From: Clostridium sp.
GTDB lineage: Bacteria > Bacteroidota > Bacteroidia > Bacteroidales > Bacteroidaceae
Direction: 5' to 3'
Length of the DNA stretch: 64,000 bases
Assembly (NCBI GenBank): GCA_023663705.1
Contig: JAMPGY010000007.1
Location: 31,919-95,918 of the forward strand
Part shown: in pieces, positions 28,299 through 34,536 of the stretch
Layout: every line of letters begins with the position of its first letter
How positions within the stretch are numbered: the stretch's first letter is position 1
Translations under genes and position numbers: made by a program
The notes under the pieces: generated by a model
Told to the model about the DNA's origin: nothing
The model's input: the letters and a program-made list of their open reading frames with translations, nothing else
Databases searched by the model: none

Positions 28299-29573
28299 TT
28301 AATTAACAACCTTAATATAGGAACTCAAATCACTATCTGCAATATTCAAATAGCTTAAAGCAACAGCTTTTACTTTATAGTATGTAGTTCCCGATTTAGG
28401 ATTACTATCAGTGAGAATATAACGTTTACCACTTATACTTCCACCTGATGCTGGTATTTTTGTATAACCATACGTTGCAGATGTACTTCTATAGAGCTCA
28501 TACTGGTAAGCTAATGAAACCTCATCAAATGAAATTTGTACATAGCTACCACCTGAATACGCTTCAAGATTTTGAGGGGTATCTAATTTACTTTGGCCAT
28601 CACCACCAGAACCACCACTTCCGGATTTAAATGTGCAAGATATCTTAGCGGATGATGCACTTTCATCATAATTAGAATTCAGCGCCTGAACCCAAAATGT
28701 ATAAGTCCCATCTTTCATATTTTGATTAAAAACGGCCGAAGTAGATGGAGCATATACATTTGTAAAATCCTGAATTCCAGCAGGAGTACTATACCACAAA
28801 CGATAGTAGTAAGCATTTTGAACAGCGTTCCAGGAAACATTTATTGCATTTCCACTTTGTATTGCTCGTAAACCTGTAGGTGTTGCTGGCTTTGCAAAAA
28901 AAGACGCATACACCATTGATGAGTAGTCACTTTCCTTACTTCCATTAGCTGCCGTTACCTTATAATAATTAAAACCACTTAGAGGATTATTATCTGTGGC
29001 AGTTGTTCCAGAAGTAGTTGTAATATATGAGAAACTTCCGGTAGAAGAACTGTTTCGATACACATTGTATTTTGTTGCTCCTGTTACGGCATTCCAAGAT
29101 ATGGAGATAGAAGAACCATTTACCTTAGCGGAGACACCTGTAGGAGCCACCAATGATGATGTATTTTCATCTCCATCATTATCGTTGCCACCAATATTGC
29201 CATTACTCCCGCTTTGAATAATACATAGAGTAGAAGTTGCTATATCTGAACAAGAGGATGAAATTTTTATATAAGCAGTTCTCTGAGTCGTTGATGAATT
29301 TGGAGCAACAAAAAATGAGATTGTTCCATTGCCGACACCATTTATAGAAGAGAATTGTAACCAATCATAATTTTTATCAACTGAAACACTCCAGTCAACA
29401 TTACTCTCTATTGAGCGATTTACATGTCCTCCATCACTACTCATTTGAATAGTTGTATTATTGAAATACAGATAACCAAATTCATTACTATCATTCTCTT
29501 TCGAGCAGGCGCATACTACCATTAAAGTGACAATGAATAATACGTGTCTAAAAAAGTTTTTTCTATATGTCAT
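28299..29573 (-). CDS. Putative surface lipoprotein with BACON and fibronectin type III domains
   Basis: 424 residues. A type II signal ends at Cys23 (VVCAC), followed by SKEND, an acidic context like the Bacteroidetes lipoprotein surface-export signal. Residues about 40-122 look like a BACON domain (SSDGGHVNRSIESNVDWSVSVD...WLQFSS). After a Gly/Asp/Asn linker come three FN3-type domains (about 142-230, 232-315, 335-424), each with the ISWNAV-type strand and a YYKV/YTFWV strand. BACON and FN3 domains commonly serve carbohydrate or host-surface binding. The gene is much more AT-rich than its neighbours and probably acquired. Expression may depend on the invertible segment at 29690-29867, since no good promoter was seen in the fixed upstream region. 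Confidence 0.85.
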   Translation of the reverse strand: MTYRKNFFRHVLFIVTLMVVCACSKENDSNEFGYLYFNNTTIQMSSDGGHVNRSIESNVDWSVSVDKNYDWLQFSSINGVGNGTISFFVAPNSSTTQRTAYIKISSSCSDIATSTLCIIQSGSNGNIGGNDNDGDENTSSLVAPTGVSAKVNGSSISISWNAVTGATKYNVYRNSSSTGSFSYITTTSGTTATDNNPLSGFNYYKVTAANGSKESDYSSMVYASFFAKPATPTGLRAIQSGNAINVSWNAVQNAYYYRLWYSTPAGIQDFTNVYAPSTSAVFNQNMKDGTYTFWVQALNSNYDESASSAKISCTFKSGSGGSGGDGQSKLDTPQNLEAYSGGSYVQISFDEVSLAYQYELYRSTSATYGYTKIPASGGSISGKRYILTDSNPKSGTTYYKVKAVALSYLNIADSDLSSYIKVVN

Positions 29574-29690
29574 AATTGTTTTTCTTATTTTTTTATTGTA
29601 TTAATATTATGTCAATTAGTTATAATAGATAAATCCTTAGGGACTACGAATTATAGGTATCATTTTTGTAATTTAAAAAATTAATAATAG

Positions 29691-29706
29691 TCTCTTACTT
29701 AGAGAT
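29691..29706 (+). repeat. Left inverted repeat of the candidate invertible segment
   Basis: TCTCTTACTTAGAGAT; its exact reverse complement is at 29851-29866. Half-sites TCTCT/AGAGA flank an asymmetric TACTT spacer. Confidence 0.8.
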
Positions 29707-29828
29707 TTCACCCACCAAACAAGCTCATTAATAATATATTATGCAATATAAAAAATAGGCTATTAAACTTTTTTTGACACATGTGTAAAAAAAGGCACAA
29801 TAACACACTGTTATTCAGAATATATTCG

Positions 29829-29836
29829 TATATTTG
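29829..29836 (+). promoter_or_regulatory. -7 box inside the invertible segment
   Basis: TATATTTG matches TAnnTTTG exactly. In the present orientation it would transcribe only toward the 3' end of the recombinase gene (antisense). The -33 region is weak. Confidence 0.55.
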
Positions 29837-29850
29837 CAAAATAAATAAGT

Positions 29851-29866
29851 ATCTCTAAGTAAGAGA
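29851..29866 (-). repeat. Right inverted repeat of the candidate invertible segment
   Basis: ATCTCTAAGTAAGAGA on the plus strand is the exact reverse complement of 29691-29706. Confidence 0.8.
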
Positions 29867-29900
29867 TTTTAAAATACCCCGACCAAATACCATCCCCCAC

Positions 29901-31112
29901 TCACAGCCCCTCCATAATCAACTCATTGGCCTGGTCCACCTCGGCGGTGTCGAGGGAGGCGAGGTAGATTTGGGTGGTGTGTTCGGAGTCGTGACCCATG
30001 CCCTCGCTGATGATGCGCAGGGGGATGCCTTTGGAGCGGGCGGCGGTGGCCCAGCTGTGGCGGGCCACGTAGAGGGTAAGGGGGATGGGGATGTCGGCCA
30101 GGGCGGCCACCTTCTTCAGGTTGTAGTTGATGCGGTAGCTGGTGTTGCGGTAGAGACTGCGCTCGGTGGCCTGCAGGGTGCGGGGGAAAGGGAGGAGATA
30201 ACCGGACGGGGGAACGGGGTATTTGTCGAGAATGGCCTGCATCGGGGGCGTCCAGGCTATGGTGAGCTGCTGGCCGGTCTTGCGGCGGCGGTAGGTGACA
30301 TGGCCGTGACGCAAATCGGACTTGCGGAGGTAGAACATGTCGATGAAACTCATGCCGCGGAGATAGAAACTCATGAGGAACATGTCGCGGGCAAAGGCTG
30401 CCGAGGGGAGACAGGAGAGATCCAAGGCCTTTATCCTGCGGATGGCATCCAACGGAATGGCACGCTTCACGGTTTTGTCGATACCGGTATATACGTGTTT
30501 GAACGGGTTGCCCGGTTCCACCAGGCACTGCTCCACCGCACGGTTGTAGACGGCCCGCAGGATGCGCATGTAGAAGGATACGGTGTTCTTCGTCAGGCTG
30601 CGGCCGCGCAAAAATGCTTCGTACCGTTGCATCAGTCCGGCATCCATCTCCTCGATGAGGACATCCTCGCCCCGTGTGAACGACGAGAAACTTTTCAACG
30701 TTGCCGCATAGGTTTCGGAGGTGCGGTGCCTGCCCATACCGTTCAGACTTTGCACAAGGCTCTCCATATAGCCAAACAAGGATTGCCCGCTCTTTTGCCT
30801 TGCGAAAACAGCAACGACCTCGTCCAGGCGGTAACAGTCAGCGTGAGTCGTTTCCATTTCGTAAATGATGCGACACAGGCGCTTCACATCCCGGTCGATG
30901 CGGTCTTGCAGCCGCGTCAGGCGATTGCGATGATCACGGTCGCGTGCTCCGGAGATATTGATCCTGAACGACCGTTTGTCCCACTCTCCGATTGTGACAG
31001 CGTAGCCGGACTTAATCTGTATCTTCTCCTGATTGCGGACAAGCAGATAGTAAATCATTCCTTGTTCCTCCAGCCGGGTAATAGCCCCCAATTTTAGTTT
31101 TACCGATACCAT
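29901..31112 (-). CDS. Tyrosine site-specific recombinase (Tsr-like invertase/integrase)
   Basis: 403 residues starting MVSVKLKLGA at 31112; the frame is open upstream, but the -7 box at 31132-31139 excludes longer starts. Order: arm-type DNA-binding N-terminus (1-85), SAM-like core-binding domain (about 105-215), catalytic domain. The catalytic set is Arg252 (FYLRGMS), Lys278 (RRRKTG), Arg351-His352 in YVARHSWAT (Tyr348 replaces the usual His, as in many Bacteroides recombinases), His374 (GMGHDSEHTT) and nucleophile Tyr383. This type includes Bacteroides enzymes that invert adjacent promoters of surface-protein genes. Its stop lies 34 bases from the inverted repeat at 29851-29866, so that repeat pair is its likely substrate. 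Confidence 0.92.
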   Translation of the reverse strand: MVSVKLKLGAITRLEEQGMIYYLLVRNQEKIQIKSGYAVTIGEWDKRSFRINISGARDRDHRNRLTRLQDRIDRDVKRLCRIIYEMETTHADCYRLDEVVAVFARQKSGQSLFGYMESLVQSLNGMGRHRTSETYAATLKSFSSFTRGEDVLIEEMDAGLMQRYEAFLRGRSLTKNTVSFYMRILRAVYNRAVEQCLVEPGNPFKHVYTGIDKTVKRAIPLDAIRRIKALDLSCLPSAAFARDMFLMSFYLRGMSFIDMFYLRKSDLRHGHVTYRRRKTGQQLTIAWTPPMQAILDKYPVPPSGYLLPFPRTLQATERSLYRNTSYRINYNLKKVAALADIPIPLTLYVARHSWATAARSKGIPLRIISEGMGHDSEHTTQIYLASLDTAEVDQANELIMEGL

Positions 31113-31131
31113 AGTTGTTTTATTGATTTCA

Positions 31132-31139
31132 CAAATATA
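31132..31139 (-). promoter_or_regulatory. -7 box of the recombinase gene
   Basis: TATATTTG on the reverse strand, 19 bases before the ATG at 31112. Confidence 0.55.
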
Positions 31140-31170
31140 TAGCAGGAAAACGTGTAATAGGACTTCTGCA

Positions 31171-31272
31171 GTACGTGTACATAAGGTAGTGCAATACACG
31201 TACTGAAGGTGCTTATGTACACGTACTGAAGGAGGCCATGTACACATGCTGAAGGGGCTTCGGTACGTGTAC
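31171..31272. repeat. Three 23-bp tandem repeats plus inverted GTACGTGTAC copies upstream of the recombinase
   Basis: Direct copies begin at 31196, 31219 and 31242, each with the core ACACGTACTGAAGG (third copy ACACATGCTGAAGG). The 10-mer GTACGTGTAC occurs inverted on both sides (31171-31180, 31263-31272) and as its complement at 31217-31226. The cluster starts about 30 bases upstream of the recombinase -7 box, as expected of operators or arm-type recombinase sites. Confidence 0.75.
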
Positions 31273-31367
31273 GGCAGAGATCGTCCGGCGCAATCGTGAG
31301 GAAAGCCGACAGGTAACGGGCATTCACCTCCTCACACACTCTCTTGTTTGGTTTGCCAGAAACATCC

Positions 31368-31922
31368 TTCAATGGTTCAAACTATTTGGGAGTCAGAGAG
31401 AAAAGGTTCATTTTTCCTTCACTTTTCCTTCAGAAAAGGTTCACCAATCCACCGGTTTCTTCTTGAGAAACCACCTGTTTTGCCAAGGAAAACAAGTAGT
31501 TTATCACCCGCCAAGCCGCCTGCCTATGGCTCATCAAGCCACTTACTTGTGGCTTATCCAGCCGCTTACCTGTGGCTTGCAAAGCCGCTTGCCTGTGGCT
31601 CGAAACACCGTAGGTCATTCATTGGGGGTAAGCGTAGGCCTACGGGACGACATACCGCAGGCCTATGAGACAACACTGAACAGGTTATTCCCGGTTCACA
31701 CCGTTCCACACAGAACAGGAAACATCCGAAAATGAACCTTTTCCGACTGAAACACAAGTTATTAAACACCATTTGTTGCATAAACAACCGGAAGGCGGAA
31801 ACACACGGCAGATTGGGCGGTTTAAACAACCCACAGGGCGGTCCGCTGAACTTTTTCTGAAGGAAAAGTGAAGGAAAAATGAACCTTTTCTCTCTGACTC
31901 CCAAATAGTTTGAACCATTGAA
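31368..31922. mobile_element. 555-bp noncoding unit bounded by 76-bp inverted repeats
   Basis: The arms 31368-31443 and 31847-31922 are reverse complements with a single mismatch. The 403-bp interior has no credible gene. It contains a tandem 23-bp repeat (31514-31605), a 12-bp palindrome CGTAGGCCTACG near 31632, and a partial degenerate third copy of the arm near 31715-31750. It could be a MITE-like element or another invertible segment; target-site duplications were not convincing. It fills most of the 940-base gap between the recombinase and dusB. Confidence 0.6.
31514..31605 (+). repeat. Four tandem copies of a 23-bp unit
   Basis: Units start at 31514, 31537, 31560 and 31583 with consensus AAGCCGCTTRCCTGTGGCTY plus three variable bases. 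There are no spacers between copies, so this is not a CRISPR array. Confidence 0.85.
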
Positions 31923-32042
31923 ACATTTTCGTTGCATCAACCTACATGAGGAGGGGAGTGGGGACGGAAGCATCCGCCCCACCCTTTCCATTTTACGTGC
32001 GCATGCTCGCCACCTACCGGATGCCGACACGATTTTTTTACG

Positions 32043-32050
32043 TACCTTTG
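32043..32050 (+). promoter_or_regulatory. -7 box of dusB, implying a leaderless mRNA
   Basis: TACCTTTG ends only four bases before the ATG at 32055. With the box's final G at about -4, transcription would begin within a base or two of the start codon. Confidence 0.55.
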
Positions 32051-32054
32051 CAAC

Positions 32055-33098
32055 ATGAAAATAGGAAATGTGGACTTGGGAGAACGTCCGGTGTTTCTCG
32101 CACCGATGGAGGACGTGACGGATATCGGTTTCCGGCTGTTGTGCAAACGGATGGGAGCCTCGATGGTGTATTCGGAATTTGTGGCGGCCGACGCACTGAT
32201 ACGCATGGTGAACCGCAGTCTGGAAAAACTGCGCGTGAGCGACGACGAGCGGCCGGTGGCCATCCAGATTTACGGCAAGGAAGTGGATCCGATGGTAGAG
32301 GCCGCACGCATCGTGGTGGATCAGGCCCACCCCGATGTGCTCGACCTGAACTTCGGATGCCCCGTGAAGAGGGTGGCCGGAAAGGGTGCCGGAGCCGGCA
32401 TGCTGCAGAACACGCCCAAGATGCTGGAGATTACCCGGGCCGTGGTGAAGGCCGTGGACATACCCGTGACCGTGAAGACCCGACTGGGATGGGACGACTC
32501 GCACAAGATTATCGTGGAACTGGCCGAACAACTGCAGGACTGCGGCATACAGGCGCTCACCATACACGGACGCACCCGCGCACAGATGTACACGGGCGAG
32601 GCCGACTGGACGCTTATCGGGGCGGTGAAGAACAATCCGCGCATGCACATTCCCGTCATCGGTAACGGAGACATCACGTCGCCCGAACGGGCCAAGGAGT
32701 GTTTCGACCGCTACGGGGTGGACGCCGTGATGGTGGGACGCGCCACCTTCGGACGCCCCTGGATATTCAAGGAAATCCACGATTATCTGCACCCCGAGAC
32801 GGGTGGAACGGAGGCACACCGGGTGATAGAGAGCACCCATCCGGTGATGAGCGCCGACTGGAAGATAGACGTGCTGAAGGAGCAGGTGCTCACCAGCGTG
32901 CGGCGCATAGACGAGTATCGGGGCATACTGCACAGCCGACGCCATCTGGCCGCCTCACCGGTGTTCAAAGGGATACCCAACTTCCGCGATCTGCGCATCG
33001 CCATCCTGCGCGCCGCCACCGTGGAGGAGCTGTTCGCCCTGCTGGAGCAGGCACGCCAGAGGCGGGCAGAGGCCGAAGGATTAATCAACAACCTTTAG
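32055..33098 (+). CDS. dusB: tRNA-dihydrouridine synthase
   Basis: 347 residues. FMN-dependent reduction of uridine in the tRNA D-loop. The barrel motifs are APMEDVTDIGFR (start), YSEFVAADAL, the catalytic cysteine in DLNFGCPVKRVAGKGAGAGML, KTRLGWDD, IHGRTRAQMYTG and VIGNGDI with GVDAVMVGRATFGRPWIF; the C-terminal helical tRNA-binding domain is intact. The ATG at 32055 follows the -7 box by only four bases and no other ATG precedes APM, so the transcript is probably leaderless. It converges with sufE and overlaps its 3' end by 14 bases. Confidence 0.93.
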   Translation: MKIGNVDLGERPVFLAPMEDVTDIGFRLLCKRMGASMVYSEFVAADALIRMVNRSLEKLRVSDDERPVAIQIYGKEVDPMVEAARIVVDQAHPDVLDLNFGCPVKRVAGKGAGAGMLQNTPKMLEITRAVVKAVDIPVTVKTRLGWDDSHKIIVELAEQLQDCGIQALTIHGRTRAQMYTGEADWTLIGAVKNNPRMHIPVIGNGDITSPERAKECFDRYGVDAVMVGRATFGRPWIFKEIHDYLHPETGGTEAHRVIESTHPVMSADWKIDVLKEQVLTSVRRIDEYRGILHSRRHLAASPVFKGIPNFRDLRIAILRAATVEELFALLEQARQRRAEAEGLINNL

Positions 33099-33510
33099 CC
33101 TTGTAGGCCAAGGCATACATGCGCATCTGTTTGAGCATGGCCACCAGACCGTTGCTGCGCGTGGGAGACAGGTGCTCACGCAAACCCAGGCGGTCGATGA
33201 AATAGAGGTCGGCCCCCAATATCTCGTCGGGGGTGTGTCCGCTCAACACACGCACCAGCAGCGCCACGATGCCCTTCACAATCAGGGCGTCGCTCTCGGC
33301 ACGGAACACCAGGCGCCCGTCTTCCATATCAGCTTGGAGCCACACGCGACTCTGACAGCCGTCGATGAGATTCTGCTCCGTCTTGTACTCCTCGGGCAGC
33401 GGCTCCTGCTCGTTGCCCATGTCTATCAGCAACTGGTACTTGTCCATCCAATCGTCGAAGTCGGCGAACTCCTCCACCACTTCATCCTGTAATTCGTTTA
33501 TTGTCTTCAT
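33085..33510 (-). CDS. sufE: SufE-family Fe-S cluster assembly protein
   Basis: 141 residues. SufE accepts persulfide sulfur from the cysteine desulfurase SufS and passes it to the SUF scaffold. The acceptor cysteine is in NLIDGCQSRVWL (about residue 52), and the segment GIVALLVRVLSGHTPDEI is typical. The start codon overlaps the stop of the upstream M28 peptidase gene in an ATGA, and the 3' end overlaps dusB by 14 bases on the other strand. No other suf genes are nearby, so its expression is tied to an unusual peptidase operon. Confidence 0.9.
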   Translation of the reverse strand: MKTINELQDEVVEEFADFDDWMDKYQLLIDMGNEQEPLPEEYKTEQNLIDGCQSRVWLQADMEDGRLVFRAESDALIVKGIVALLVRVLSGHTPDEILGADLYFIDRLGLREHLSPTRSNGLVAMLKQMRMYALAYKAKGC

Positions 33511-34517
33511 CCGTTGTTATCTTCGTTATATATTACTTGCAATACGGTCTGTCCCACGGCTTTCAGCACCTGCGGATCGATGTGTTCCATCGTGTCGTCC
33601 ACCGTGTGCCAGGTGGGGCCGAAGGAAGAAGGGCCGTCCGTGAAATAGGGTACGATGTCGATGCAGGGAATCTTTGCTGTGCGGTTTACAGCCACATGGT
33701 CGTCCATCAGGAATCCGCCCTGCTGACGCGGGAAATAACTGCCGTAGCCCAGGCGCGAGGCCGTGCTCCACACCTTCTCCACCACGTCCGAGGCGAACTG
33801 CAGCGAGACGAGTTCCTGCGAGAACGTGCAGCCCTCGCCGCCCACCATGTCCATCAGGATGCCGAAGCGGGCGCGATAACCGCCCACGTGGGGATTGGCC
33901 GCCCAGTATTGGGAACCGAGGCACCAGTCGCTACCGTCGTCGCCAACGGGGTCTTCCTCCCACGAGGGGCGCCCGTAGTCCTCGGCATCGAAGCAGACAA
34001 AATCCACCCCGATGTTCTGCAGACCGCGACCTTGTATGGCACGTGCCAGTTCGAGCATCACCGCCACTTCGCTGGCCGCATCGTTGGCCGCCATGACAGG
34101 CTTGTGCCAGTTGGCCGAGTCGGGATCGTTGTCGGCATAGGGCCGGCTGTCCCAATGTCCGCACACAAGGATACGTTGCTGACGCTCCGGATGGACGGAT
34201 GCAATGATGTTGCGCACCCGCAGGATAGTGCCGTTGTAGGCCCGCAAATCTACCCGTTGCTCCACAACCGAAGCACCGAACGAACGGAACTTACCGACCA
34301 TATAGTCGCCACAGGCTTCGTGGGCCGGCGTGTTGGGCACACGCGGTCCGAACTCGCATTGGGCTGCCGTGTAGGCGAAAGCGCTATCGGCCGAGAAGAC
34401 GGGCGCCTCCGCATCCGCCGGACGGCTCTCGGCTGTCTTCTGTCCGCCAGCGTTCTTGCAGGCCGCCGTCAGTCCCAGACTGCCCGCCAGCGCCATATAT
34501 ATCAAAATCTTTTTCAT
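33507..34517 (-). CDS. M28-family peptidase / glutaminyl-cyclase-like lipoprotein
   Basis: 336 residues from MKKILIYMALAG (34517). A lipoprotein signal ends at LTAAC, Cys20. The zinc-dependent M28 domain shows GHWDSRPYAD (His and Asp ligands), ANDAASEVAVMLELA (bridging Asp), FDAEDYG (Glu/Asp) and DMVGGEGC; a WHTVDDTMEHID ending carries the last His. This set fits bacterial glutaminyl cyclases and M28 aminopeptidases of Bacteroidetes, which act in the periplasm on peptide N-termini. It lies 19 bases downstream of the C26-M19 fusion gene and overlaps sufE by four bases, placing it in one operon. Confidence 0.88.
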   Translation of the reverse strand: MKKILIYMALAGSLGLTAACKNAGGQKTAESRPADAEAPVFSADSAFAYTAAQCEFGPRVPNTPAHEACGDYMVGKFRSFGASVVEQRVDLRAYNGTILRVRNIIASVHPERQQRILVCGHWDSRPYADNDPDSANWHKPVMAANDAASEVAVMLELARAIQGRGLQNIGVDFVCFDAEDYGRPSWEEDPVGDDGSDWCLGSQYWAANPHVGGYRARFGILMDMVGGEGCTFSQELVSLQFASDVVEKVWSTASRLGYGSYFPRQQGGFLMDDHVAVNRTAKIPCIDIVPYFTDGPSSFGPTWHTVDDTMEHIDPQVLKAVGQTVLQVIYNEDNNG

Positions 34518-34536
34518 ACATTTATGTGATTTAAAT

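Larger units (their letters stand above)
29690..29867. promoter_or_regulatory. Candidate invertible promoter segment (phase-variation switch), OFF orientation
   Basis: The ends carry inverted 16-bp perfect repeats (29691-29706 and 29851-29866). Each contains TCTCT and AGAGA half-sites around a 5-base spacer (TACTT on the left, AAGTA on the right), which is the layout of a tyrosine-recombinase core site. Within the segment a perfect -7 box, TATATTTG at 29829-29836, points right, away from the lipoprotein gene. Inversion would place it near 29721-29728 pointing left at the lipoprotein ATG (29573). The neighbouring tyrosine recombinase gene ends 34 bases beyond the right repeat. Confidence 0.7.

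Noticed and set aside
28131..28358. Small plus-strand frame at the end of the lipoprotein gene
   Set aside because: It contains the lipoprotein terminator hairpin and antisense sequence; not credible as a gene.
31100..31372. 90-codon reverse-strand frame upstream of the recombinase
   Set aside because: It covers the recombinase promoter and the 23-bp repeats; no domain recognised.
31514..31605. CRISPR array
   Set aside because: The 23-bp units are contiguous with no spacers, and there are no cas genes.
31566..32945. 459-codon reverse-strand frame crossing the inverted-repeat unit and dusB
   Set aside because: It spans repeats and the antisense of a conserved gene; composition is that of a chance open frame.
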